A DNA stretch of 6,714 nucleotides from Chlamydiales bacterium (GTDB lineage: Bacteria > Chlamydiota > Chlamydiia > Chlamydiales > JAACFD01), in NCBI GenBank assembly GCA_009937555.1, contig JAACFD010000111.1:1-6714 (forward strand), given 5' to 3'. A program made the translations under genes and the position numbers. How positions within the stretch are numbered: the first letter of the stretch is position 1; each line of letters opens with the position of its first letter. The notes under the pieces were generated by a model. The model was not told where the DNA came from. It did not search any database and saw only the letters and a list, made by a program, of their open reading frames with translations. Of the stretch, positions 1 to 6,387 are shown in pieces.

Positions 1-820
1 GTGAGCCTACAAGAACAGGCTCTGTTTGAAAAAGAAGCTCAGGGCCCGGCTTATCATTTAACATCTTTGAAAAAAGAGGATCATTATCTTCATCTACTTC
101 TAAAAATATAGGCTTTTCTGCATGTGCCTCTGTCTTATAATCGCCATCAAAAAGAGGACCGTGGGCCCTATTAAAAGTTAATGCTCTTCCGTTACCACTG
201 TGGCAACTAGAGCAACCATAATCTTCTAGTGAGTGAAGCTCAAAAGGACTTGTTTCATTTCCTAGAAGAGGGTGCATGGATAAAACTTTGGAAGCTTCAA
301 CTTTCTTTCCATTGATTGTAATGAATTTTAACTCATTTAGCTGGTTAGCTTTTTCAAGTCTATTGGCAACTTCTGCTTCCTTCCCTTCTTGAAGCAGCTT
401 TTGGTTAGCTTTTTCATCTCTAAGAGAAAGAATCTCTTTATCTAATTTGTCCCATATGTACGTTTCATTCTCCACCAAAACCGGCTTACCATTTTGATCA
501 ATACGAACCTGGCCATTAATATCTCTAGCTACTTTTTGAGGAGAAAAATGTGGGAAATCTAGAGCAACATGACAACTTTGGCAACGGTCAATTCTTTCTG
601 GCCCATTATCTTGTGTAGAAATAACAATCTGTTTAATTCCTTTTTTGAAAAAGGGCATAGGAGTCCCATCTTTAGAACTTTTAAACGCCTCTAGTTCTAA
701 ATATCGATTCTGATACTCTTTATATTCTGGAAAGAGCTCCTTGTAAGTAAATATACCAAACAAGACAGCTGCTGCTAATCCTAAGATAATTAACGCTTTT
801 TGGTAAGCCTCTCCCAGCAT
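1..820 (-). CDS. Membrane-anchored multiheme cytochrome c of the bc-type complex (3' part missing)
   Basis: This reading frame starts at ATG 820 and stays open for 273 codons to the left edge, so the C-terminus lies outside the window. An AAGGAG ribosome site (827-832) sits 6 nt before the ATG. Residues 9-26 form one hydrophobic segment, an uncleaved anchor that would place the rest in the periplasm. Two haem c sites are visible: CQSCH at residues 80-84 and CSSCH at 203-207, the latter followed by GNGRALTF. The second site resembles the 'GC..CH.G.GRAT' block of the multihaem cytochromes c that accompany cytochrome b/Rieske proteins in Nitrospirota, Planctomycetota and deltaproteobacterial relatives; those usually have further haems downstream. 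A K/E-rich, probably helical stretch (about residues 123-170) separates the two haem sites. The gene follows cytochrome b by 14 nt and should take electrons from the Rieske cluster. Cytochrome c is certain from the motifs; the exact subfamily is inferred. Confidence 0.88.
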   Translation of the reverse strand, partial: MLGEAYQKALIILGLAAAVLFGIFTYKELFPEYKEYQNRYLELEAFKSSKDGTPMPFFKKGIKQIVISTQDNGPERIDRCQSCHVALDFPHFSPQKVARDINGQVRIDQNGKPVLVENETYIWDKLDKEILSLRDEKANQKLLQEGKEAEVANRLEKANQLNELKFITINGKKVEASKVLSMHPLLGNETSPFELHSLEDYGCSSCHSGNGRALTFNRAHGPLFDGDYKTEAHAEKPIFLEVDEDNDPLFSKMLNDKPGPELLFQTEPVLVGS

Positions 821-826
821 ACTTTT

Positions 827-832
827 CTCCTT
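827..832 (-). promoter_or_regulatory. Ribosome binding site of the cytochrome c gene
   Basis: The minus strand reads AAGGAG here, 6 nt before ATG 820. It overlaps nothing but the 14-nt gap after the cytochrome b stop, and it fixes the start of the left-edge gene. Confidence 0.75.
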
Positions 833-834
833 AA

Positions 835-2160
835 TCAATGCCTTGCAAAGTTATCTGTTAGTGGCCAAATCCATGACCAGTTTGCTCCTCTAAAATATGT
901 CCCTACAATAACTAAAAGCCCTTGAGTTACCATAAAAACAGTGTACAAGAAAATAGCTAGGTATCTACTAGGGTGAAACCAATACCCAACCCCTCTTGGG
1001 TTTCTGTCTATGTAAGGTATAGCCATTAGTCCGACTACAATTAATGCTGGTATACCTACCCCTCCCCAAAAGGCATCAAAAGATACAAGCTCTTGAAGGC
1101 CTAAAAAGTACCAAGGCGCCTTTGATGGGTTTGGAGGTTTAGATGGGTTTGCAGCTTCTTCTAAAGGAGCGTCTATAAATGAAATCCCCATTATTAAAAT
1201 TAGAGAGAACATGAAAGCAACTAGCTCTGCTCTTAATAAATGAGGCCACGAGAATAAAAAGTTATGTGGGCCTTGGTCTACATTAGGTGTTCGGCCTCGA
1301 ACAAGCTCCATTAAACCATAGGTTTTTTTAACTCCTGGAGCAAAAACTTCTCTGCTATCTGAACGCTGAACCACTCTTAAGGAGTCAGGGCGATAAGAGT
1401 CTAAAGGCCTAGAGAGCCCACCATCTTTACGTATTCTCCAAAAGTGAAGACCAATTAAAGTCCCTGTTACTAAAGGAAGTAGTGCTACATGTAAGACATA
1501 AAATCGTATAAGAGCATCTTGGCCAACTGTAGTTGAAGCTAACAACATCACTCTGTTTATATTGTGCTCCATACCAGGAATACTTGGGGCGTAACCTGCA
1601 ATATTAGCTCCAACAGTAATCGCCCAAAAAGCAAGTTGATCCCAGGGTAATAGGTATCCGGTAAATGAAAGGAGCAAGGTTAAGACCATTAATATAACAC
1701 CAATGACCCAGTTAAAACGCCTTTCTCCTTTATAGCTTGCCGTATAAAATACCCGCGACATATGTAGAAATACAAAAAGCACCATCATATGAGCTGACCA
1801 TCGGTGCATATTTCTAAACATCTGAGCAAAAGGTGTTGTATCCTGCCAGTCCTTCATAATGGTATAGGCTCGATCTTCAGCAGGGATATAGTAAAACATT
1901 AAAATAACACCGGTAAATGTAAGGATCAAAAACAAACTAGTTGTAATTGCACCTAGCCCAAGAGTATAGAAGGGGTCTACTGAATTTTTATGACACTTTA
2001 CAGGATGGAAATGAAGGAAGAAATTTTTAAATATAATTTCAGATCTATCTACATCATTATTAGGGTAATTATGCCTAAAAATTGACCGAAGAATAGTTAC
2101 CGGTAACTTTTCAAGGTACTCAAACCAGGTTTCTTTTTTTCTTCCTTTAAAAACTGCCAT
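835..2160 (-). CDS. Cytochrome b, fused b6/subunit IV type, of a quinol:cytochrome c oxidoreductase
   Basis: This is the quinone-binding, dihaem membrane core of a bc-type complex (441 residues). His119 and His133 (helix B) and His224 and His239 (helix D) are the expected axial ligands of haems bL and bH. The spacing is 14 and then 15; a 15-residue second pair is a b6-type trait. Hydrophobic segments lie near 69-91, 124-140, 151-172, 219-240, 309-329, 368-384 and 398-421, so the b6-like and subunit IV-like halves are joined in one chain. The Qo-site motif, PEWY in most complexes, reads APWY at 348-351 within APWYFLGLQELV. The Cys that binds haem ci in b6 (after the FY of the first helix) is replaced by Thr66; the only Cys is Cys56. 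AGAGGA lies 4 nt before the ATG. The gene sits 19 nt after the Rieske gene and 14 nt before the cytochrome c gene. The family call is secure. Confidence 0.96.
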   Translation of the reverse strand: MAVFKGRKKETWFEYLEKLPVTILRSIFRHNYPNNDVDRSEIIFKNFFLHFHPVKCHKNSVDPFYTLGLGAITTSLFLILTFTGVILMFYYIPAEDRAYTIMKDWQDTTPFAQMFRNMHRWSAHMMVLFVFLHMSRVFYTASYKGERRFNWVIGVILMVLTLLLSFTGYLLPWDQLAFWAITVGANIAGYAPSIPGMEHNINRVMLLASTTVGQDALIRFYVLHVALLPLVTGTLIGLHFWRIRKDGGLSRPLDSYRPDSLRVVQRSDSREVFAPGVKKTYGLMELVRGRTPNVDQGPHNFLFSWPHLLRAELVAFMFSLILIMGISFIDAPLEEAANPSKPPNPSKAPWYFLGLQELVSFDAFWGGVGIPALIVVGLMAIPYIDRNPRGVGYWFHPSRYLAIFLYTVFMVTQGLLVIVGTYFRGANWSWIWPLTDNFARH

Positions 2161-2179
2161 GTTTTCCTCTATTTATTTT

Positions 2180-2695
2180 TTAAGCCTCTCCGACAAACCA
2201 AGCTGCTTCAGGATCTTTAATATTTGAAGCAGAATCTACTAGCAAATCTCCCGAAGCTCCTAAAAAAACTTTAAAAAACTTAAGAGCTTCTGGTGCTGGA
2301 CCTCCTGTCACATCCCCTGAGTGGTTGTAAGTAGAGCCATGACAAGGACATGAGTAACCTGTTTCTACTGCATTAACTGTGCATCCAAGGTGTGTACAAA
2401 CAGCTGTTTGCACTCTCACTTTTCCCTCTTTAACGATAATAAATACTTTTTGCTTAGGGTCAAAAACTTTCCCATCAGATTTGAATACATCCTCTGGACG
2501 GCCGATAGAAAATATAGAGGGAGGGACTTTCATCGCATTAGGATATAAAAACCCCATGACTGAAACGCCAAGCATTTGACTACATCCAGCAAAAGCTCCC
2601 AGACCTAAAAGAGCTAAAAAAGTCTTCCTTGTTATTAGCTTATCTTTATCTTTTAGCGAAGTATCGTGTTTAAGTGAATTTCGGTACCTAGGCAT
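2180..2695 (-). CDS. Rieske [2Fe-2S] iron-sulfur subunit of the bc-type complex
   Basis: This subunit of 171 residues shuttles electrons from quinol at the Qo site of cytochrome b to the cytochrome c. Cluster-binding boxes are CTHLGC at residues 100-105 and CPCHGS at 116-121. Cys100, His102, Cys116 and His119 are the ligands, and Cys105-Cys118 is the likely disulfide. Ser121 and Tyr123 are both present; in known complexes these residues raise the cluster potential. The Pro loop is GGPAPE (131-136). The N-terminus is basic and is followed by TRKTFLALLGLGAF (22-35) and further hydrophobic residues to about 50. This is a Tat-type membrane anchor with Arg-Lys rather than the twin Arg. A Cys at 38 makes a poor lipobox, so an uncleaved anchor is more likely. 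The start follows the stop of the small upstream gene by 3 nt; the best ribosome site is a weak purine stretch inside that gene's end, so translation is probably coupled. Confidence 0.95.
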   Translation of the reverse strand: MPRYRNSLKHDTSLKDKDKLITRKTFLALLGLGAFAGCSQMLGVSVMGFLYPNAMKVPPSIFSIGRPEDVFKSDGKVFDPKQKVFIIVKEGKVRVQTAVCTHLGCTVNAVETGYSCPCHGSTYNHSGDVTGGPAPEALKFFKVFLGASGDLLVDSASNIKDPEAAWFVGEA

Positions 2696-2698
2696 ATC

Positions 2699-2842
2699 CT
2701 ACTCTTTGGTTTCTTTTTCATCTCTGAAGACTTGGAATTTAGTTTCTTCAATATTTTCAAACAAGCCTTGTTTTAAGCTTTTGATAAACAAAAAAATGCT
2801 AATTAGCGAAGCTAAAACAGTAAAAATAATAATATAAAACAC
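2699..2842 (-). CDS. ccoS: CcoS-like small membrane protein (cbb3-type oxidase maturation)
   Basis: This frame of 47 codons begins with GTG, whose first base is the last base of the upstream oxidoreductase stop codon. It ends 3 nt before the Rieske ATG and so fills the gap exactly. AGGTGG (2851-2856) lies 8 nt before the GTG. Residues 2-20 are a single hydrophobic helix, FYIIIFTVLASLISIFLFI. A short soluble tail follows with QGLFENIEETKFQVFRDE. This matches the layout of CcoS: one helix, then a 'SGQF/YDD-E-P--R--FD-E' tail, 45-60 residues in total. CcoS helps insert cofactors into cbb3-type cytochrome c oxidase and is normally found with ccoGHI. Here it sits inside the bc-complex operon, which would tie production of the quinol oxidiser to assembly of its downstream oxidase. 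That the gene is real is well supported by its fit and helix; the CcoS assignment rests on recognising the pattern in a very short protein. An alternative GTG at 2854 is less likely because it removes the ribosome site. Confidence 0.68.
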   Translation of the reverse strand: MFYIIIFTVLASLISIFLFIKSLKQGLFENIEETKFQVFRDEKETKE

Positions 2843-4677
2843 TAGCCTACCCACCTAAATGAGTAATTCATCATATCCATAGTTACAGCTTGTGTTGGGC
2901 ATTTCTCAGCACATAGGCCACAGCGAATACATAAGTCTTCGTCTTTTAGCATTGCAGAACCTACTGAATTTAAGTCTACTTTCTGAAAGTCATCTGTTTC
3001 TATACCGTAAAAATTTTCAACAGCCTTTTGAACTTCTCCACCCTGAGCCTCTAGATTAAGTTTGCCCAGGGGTATCTGTTTCAAGCAACTTGTAGGACAA
3101 ACATCTACACAGCCATTACATTTAACACATAAGTTTCCATCAAAGGAAGGGCTTACATGACACTGAAGACATCGTGAGGCCTGCTCATGAGCTTCTTCAT
3201 AGGTGTAGTTGTTTTCCACAACATCCCAGTTATTTTTTCTTGACTCAGCAGGTTGCATTCCAGGTAAGGACCACTCTGTTCTAAGGTAAGTTTTATCTCT
3301 GGAAGGAGTAATAGGGGTAAACTCTCCTGAAAACTCTTTTATAGGAGCTGTGTCACGCAGGTCTTTATCAATACTTAAAGCTGCATTTTGTCCATGACGT
3401 ATAGCTGTTATAAAAAGCGCTGGACCATAAGCGGCATCTCCACCTGCATATATCCCCTTAACAGAAGTTCTACCTGTATTTGCCTCTGTTTTTATAATCC
3501 CTCTATCAACCTCTAGAGAATCTTTTTCATCCCATCCGTCGAAGATATCATTATCCATAGATTGGCCTATTGCTAGAGCAACAGTATCACACGGGACGGT
3601 AAACTCAGTACCAGGTATAAAAGCCGGGGAAAATTTCCCTTCATGATCAAAGAGTCTATGGACTCTTTGAAATTGAACCCCTTCAATATTTCCTGAAGGA
3701 TCTCTAATGATTGCTTTAGGGCCGACGCGGTTAATAATCTCAACACCCTCTTCTTCTCCATCTTCTATTTCAAACTCATCTGCTGTTTGTTCATCTCTAG
3801 ATTCAAGGCAAACCATAGTAACCTTTTCAGCCCCATTTCTAACAGAGGATCGAGCGACATCAAAAGCTACATTTCCTCCTCCTATGACGACCATCTTCTT
3901 ACCAATTTTCCATTCTTTACCTTCCCCTACGATAGCCTTTAAATACTCTACTCCTCTGATGATATCTTTTGCATCAAAACCAGGAAGAGGAAGCTCTCTA
4001 GACCTCCAAAGCCCATTTCCAAAGAAAACAGCATCATACTTTTTGTGAAGTTCTCCCACTGTTATATCTTTACCTATTTTGGTATTATAGAAAACATTAG
4101 CCCCTAAGTGCTCTATTGCTTGGCACTCAGCTATAGCTAGAGCATTTTTTAGGCGGTAATTAGGGACTCCATAGGTCAGCATGCCGCCGGGTAGGGCCAT
4201 CTGTTCATAAACGTCAACAGAATAACCCAAGCGAAGAAGGTCATGAGCACATGTTAAAGAAGCTACGCCAGCTCCTATACATGCAACCTTTAAGCCGTTT
4301 GGCTTTGGATTAATACTACCCCTGGCATAACTATACTGAAGAGACTGAATATGGGCCTCTTTATCAACTCCAAACCAGTCGTCTAAAAATCTTTTCTGCG
4401 CACGTATGGTTAGTGTTTTATCTACTCTATCACGCCTACAAGCGCTTTCACATGGGGCCCCACAAATCATTCCACATATAGAGGCAAAAGGGTTTGGCCC
4501 TCTTGCAATTTTATACCCCTCTAATAAATCTCCCCTGTGTAAGGCAAGCATATAGGCCCTGGGATCAGTATTAACGGGACAACCGTTCCTACAGTCAATT
4601 TGCCTGAGGTAGTAAAACAAGTCAGGTATTTCTACATCATAAGTGTCGTAATATAGTTCTTTTAAATTGTACTCCAC
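2842..4677 (-). CDS. GltD-like FAD-dependent NAD(P) oxidoreductase with additional ferredoxin domain
   Basis: This 611-residue flavoprotein should move electrons between NAD(P)(H), FAD and several [4Fe-4S] clusters. The N-terminal Fe-S domain shows C29/C33 (CRNGCP) and C68, C72, C76 and C80, as in the small subunit of glutamate synthase and related enzymes. The FAD dinucleotide fold is at VACIGAGVAS (131-140). GGMLTYGVPNYRL (164-176) is typical of the family. The NAD(P) fold is at VVIGGGNVAFDVARS (263-277), and the second FAD box is at GIYAGGDAAYGP (408-419). A CLQC pair (503-506) leads into a C-terminal part with two ferredoxin motifs: C517/C520/C523/C527 and C583/C586/C589/C593. That gives up to four [4Fe-4S] clusters. 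No large glutamate synthase subunit is nearby; the gene heads a Rieske/cytochrome b operon, so a role in quinone/cytochrome electron transfer is inferred. NAD(P) oxidoreductases of this type also accompany Rieske/b complexes in anammox bacteria. There is no signal peptide or membrane helix, so it should be cytoplasmic. The start is GTG, preceded by GAGGG. Confidence 0.9.
   Translation of the reverse strand: MEYNLKELYYDTYDVEIPDLFYYLRQIDCRNGCPVNTDPRAYMLALHRGDLLEGYKIARGPNPFASICGMICGAPCESACRRDRVDKTLTIRAQKRFLDDWFGVDKEAHIQSLQYSYARGSINPKPNGLKVACIGAGVASLTCAHDLLRLGYSVDVYEQMALPGGMLTYGVPNYRLKNALAIAECQAIEHLGANVFYNTKIGKDITVGELHKKYDAVFFGNGLWRSRELPLPGFDAKDIIRGVEYLKAIVGEGKEWKIGKKMVVIGGGNVAFDVARSSVRNGAEKVTMVCLESRDEQTADEFEIEDGEEEGVEIINRVGPKAIIRDPSGNIEGVQFQRVHRLFDHEGKFSPAFIPGTEFTVPCDTVALAIGQSMDNDIFDGWDEKDSLEVDRGIIKTEANTGRTSVKGIYAGGDAAYGPALFITAIRHGQNAALSIDKDLRDTAPIKEFSGEFTPITPSRDKTYLRTEWSLPGMQPAESRKNNWDVVENNYTYEEAHEQASRCLQCHVSPSFDGNLCVKCNGCVDVCPTSCLKQIPLGKLNLEAQGGEVQKAVENFYGIETDDFQKVDLNSVGSAMLKDEDLCIRCGLCAEKCPTQAVTMDMMNYSFRWVG
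2851..2856 (-). promoter_or_regulatory. Ribosome binding site deciding the GTG start of the CcoS-like gene
   Basis: AGGTGG on the minus strand lies inside the last codons of the upstream oxidoreductase, 8 nt before GTG 2842. It supports that GTG over the one at 2854 and implies translational coupling. Confidence 0.55.
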
Positions 4678-4804
4678 AATAAAACCCTCAGCTCAAAGGC
4701 TTGCTTTTATTCTTAAGTGCACAAGGCTTTCTTTGTAATTAAGTACTTTTAACGAAATAAGTATAAGGATTCAAGAAAATTAAAATTATTACTTACTTGA
4801 GAAA
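4678..4804 (-). other. Intergenic gap between the two minus-strand gene groups
   Basis: These 127 nt lie between the acylphosphatase stop and the oxidoreductase start. The region is very AT-rich and is the only place a separate promoter for the bc operon could lie. I see TTGAAT on the minus strand (4768-4773) and a TATACT (4759-4764), but no well-spaced -35/-10 pair, and no strong hairpin with a T-tract. AAGCCTT occurs twice on the minus strand. Read-through from the upstream group is possible. Confidence 0.4.
4685..4689 (-). promoter_or_regulatory. Ribosome binding site for the GTG start of the oxidoreductase
   Basis: GAGGG on the minus strand lies 7 nt before GTG 4677. No ATG in frame lies close by, and the conserved Fe-S cysteines begin at residue 29, so the GTG is the natural start. 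Confidence 0.6.
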
Positions 4805-5086
4805 TTAGTGAAGGATACTAAAATCGGTATAGCTATTCTGAGGGTCTGAGTATTTTTTTTGGATATTACTGATTGAAGAAGGGCCATCATCATTTTCTAA
4901 GCGGCAGATAAGCTCTTCAAGAACCATGCGAGGGGCTTCCGCAATCAACTCAACCTTACCGTCTTGCAGGTTACGAACAGAACCCTGAATATTTAAGTCC
5001 GAGGCATGCATTTTTGCTGTTACGCGAAAGCTAACGCCCTGTACTGTACCAGAAAATATAGCCTGCAAACGTATTTTTTCTTTCAT
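4805..5086 (-). CDS. acyP: Acylphosphatase
   Basis: This small cytoplasmic enzyme of 93 residues hydrolyses acyl phosphates such as carbamoyl or acetyl phosphate. The signature GTVQGVSFR (13-21) gives the phosphate-binding loop with catalytic Arg21. GSVRNLQDGKVE (35-46) supplies Asn39, which positions the attacking water. Length and the single compact domain agree with the family (about 90-100 residues). Its start lies 2 nt after the stop of the dihydrouridine synthase gene; AAGAG in the end of that gene can serve as ribosome site. It is the last gene of the yggT-dus-acyP group. The conserved pair of motifs makes the call firm; its physiological substrate here is unknown. Confidence 0.93.
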   Translation of the reverse strand: MKEKIRLQAIFSGTVQGVSFRVTAKMHASDLNIQGSVRNLQDGKVELIAEAPRMVLEELICRLENDDGPSSISNIQKKYSDPQNSYTDFSILH

Positions 5087-5088
5087 AA

Positions 5089-6057
5089 CTAGAAGCTCTT
5101 ATTAATTAGTTCTTCAGCCTCATCTAGATCACTGACACGACTAATTAGCTTTCTTAACTCTTTAAAGTTAGGATCATCTTTTAGGTACCAGCAGCCAACT
5201 CTTCTAAGGTCTGTTATGGCTCTTCTGTCTTTTTGATAGCGTTTTATCAGCGCTAAGTGATTAAGTAAAGTATTTTTGCTTTGTTCTTGCTCTGGTTTTT
5301 GGCTAGCTGTAGCAAGCTGGTGCAAGCTTTGAGCAAAACTAGGGTATCCCATTGTTCCTCGTGCAACCACAATTCCATCACAACCACTATGAGTAAACAA
5401 ACGAACTGCATCATCAGGAGTAAATACATCTCCATTCCCAAAAACAAAAATATCTTTTGCTACCGCTTTGCACTCTTTAATATAGTCCCAGTTAGCATTT
5501 CCTTTATAAGCCTGCTGTCGAGTTCTACCATGAACTGTAATTATTTTAGCTCCAGCTTCTTCAGCTATCTTTGTTATTAGAGGAGCATTTATATTACCAT
5601 CATCCCACCCTGCTCTAATTTTTACGGTAACAGGAATATTAACCGCACTCACCATAGCGTGTAGAACTTCACCTATAAGTTCAGGTTGTTTTAACATGCC
5701 AGAACCGCTTCCGTCTTTCGTTACCTTATCTACTGGACACCCACAGTTTAAGTCTAAAACATCAAAACCCAAGTCCTCTATCATACGTGCAGATTCTTTA
5801 GCATATAAAGGGTTAGAACCACAAAGTTGAGCGCCTATAGGGTGAAGGTCTTCAGTATAGTCTAGCAACCTAAATGTCTTAATGTCATGCCTAACTAGGG
5901 CATCCATTTTTACCATTTCACAAAAGAATAAGCCTGGTCTTACTTGCTGATTGTTAGCCATTAAACGATAGGGCAAATCAGAGCAGCCAGCTAAAGGGGC
6001 ATAAAATATATTGTTAGAGAGTTCTAAGTCTCCTAGAAAAAAGGGAGAAGTATACAT
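5089..6057 (-). CDS. dusB: tRNA-dihydrouridine synthase, DusB-like
   Basis: This FMN enzyme reduces uridines in the tRNA D-loop using NADPH (322 residues, the usual length). The N-terminal TIM barrel shows APLAGCSDLPYR (20-31), the FMN-binding block, then GAQLCGSNP (75-83). LDLNCGCPVDKVTKDGSGS (101-119) carries the catalytic Cys107. KIRAGWDD (146-153), ITVHGRTR (173-180), FGNGD (206-210) and VVARGTMGYP (230-239) follow in the order seen in Dus proteins. From about residue 255 the chain becomes the helical tRNA-recognition domain. The KDGSGSGML context resembles DusB more than DusA or DusC; the subtype is the less certain part. The ATG is 1 nt after the yggT stop; GGAG (6071-6074) lies 13 nt upstream, so coupling to yggT translation is likely. 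Confidence 0.94.
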   Translation of the reverse strand: MYTSPFFLGDLELSNNIFYAPLAGCSDLPYRLMANNQQVRPGLFFCEMVKMDALVRHDIKTFRLLDYTEDLHPIGAQLCGSNPLYAKESARMIEDLGFDVLDLNCGCPVDKVTKDGSGSGMLKQPELIGEVLHAMVSAVNIPVTVKIRAGWDDGNINAPLITKIAEEAGAKIITVHGRTRQQAYKGNANWDYIKECKAVAKDIFVFGNGDVFTPDDAVRLFTHSGCDGIVVARGTMGYPSFAQSLHQLATASQKPEQEQSKNTLLNHLALIKRYQKDRRAITDLRRVGCWYLKDDPNFKELRKLISRVSDLDEAEELINKSF

Positions 6058-6058
6058 A

Positions 6059-6301
6059 CTATCGAAGCATCTCCTTTAACAAGTAAAGCAGAATCAAACC
6101 AACTAGAGGGCTAATATCAATCATTCCAATAGGGGGCATAATTTTTCTAAAAAAACCAAGGTAAGGTTCGGTGCAGGTGTAAAGGAAATGATATATTCGC
6201 GTTCTTTGAAACTCCTGAAACCAGGACCCAATAATCCGACCAAAAATCAAAAGTTCATAGATCTGAATGAAAGCATACAAAAACTCATCGAGAGGACCCA
6301 T
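6059..6301 (-). CDS. YggT family membrane protein, single repeat
   Basis: This small integral membrane protein of 80 residues consists of one YGGT repeat; the E. coli protein has two. The first hydrophobic segment (about 8-28) ends in LLIFGRIIGSWF, which matches the family's 'R-L-SWF' block. TEPYLGFFRKIMPPIGMID (44-62) matches the family's 'TEP-L-P-R--LPP-G-iD-SP' block and leads into the second helix (64-78). Family members have been linked to osmotic tolerance, chloroplast cytochrome b6 haem attachment (CCB3) and cell-division or septum functions, so the role in this organism is not known. ATG 6301 is preceded by AAAGGG with a 7-nt gap. It is the first gene of the right-hand minus-strand group. 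Confidence 0.9.
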   Translation of the reverse strand: MGPLDEFLYAFIQIYELLIFGRIIGSWFQEFQRTRIYHFLYTCTEPYLGFFRKIMPPIGMIDISPLVGLILLYLLKEMLR

Positions 6302-6319
6302 TGCTCAACCCTTTTAAAC

Positions 6320-6349
6320 ATAATAGTTTTAAATGTAAGTTAGCTTCAA
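6320..6349 (-). promoter_or_regulatory. Candidate sigma-70-like promoter for yggT-dus-acyP
   Basis: On the minus strand TTGAAG (6344-6349) is followed after 18 nt by TATTAT (6320-6325), four and five matches to the -35 and -10 consensus. A transcript would begin around 6313, giving a short leader that just includes the AAAGGG ribosome site. In an AT-rich region such matches can arise by chance. Confidence 0.35.
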
Positions 6350-6351
6350 TG

Positions 6352-6387
6352 AAATCACAAATTACAAATTTTTTAAAGCTTTGATTT
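6352..6387. repeat. Short repeats in the divergent intergenic region
   Basis: A 7-nt unit ACAAATT is repeated directly at 6357-6363 and 6364-6370. It is flanked by the inverted pair AAATCA (6352-6357) and TGATTT (6382-6387), with the palindrome AAAGCTTT at 6375-6382. The layout could be an operator between divergent genes, but AT-rich sequence makes such small repeats cheap. Confidence 0.25.

Noticed and set aside
2379..2579. Plus-strand open frame of 66 codons opposite the Rieske gene
   Set aside because: It lies wholly antisense to a gene with firm Rieske motifs, and its product has no recognisable features.
3573..3761. Minus-strand 62-codon frame inside the oxidoreductase gene
   Set aside because: It is an out-of-frame shadow of a well-supported flavoprotein, with no ribosome site or motif.
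3707..4048. Plus-strand 113-codon frame opposite the oxidoreductase gene
   Set aside because: Its Ser/Pro-rich composition is that of an antisense shadow; the opposite strand carries the conserved NAD(P)-binding fold.
2842..4677. Reading the oxidoreductase as a true glutamate synthase small subunit (gltD)
   Set aside because: There is no gltB neighbour, it is longer by a two-cluster ferredoxin tail, and it is in an operon with respiratory genes.
4721..4736. Imperfect hairpin ACAAAG/CCTTGT on the minus strand, considered as a terminator between the two gene groups
   Set aside because: The stem is six base pairs with a mismatch, there is no T-tract, and the loop gives little stability.
5253..5580. 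A minus-strand frame (5253-5447) and a plus-strand frame (5281-5580) within the dihydrouridine synthase gene
   Set aside because: Both are shadows of the dus coding frame, which has all its catalytic blocks.
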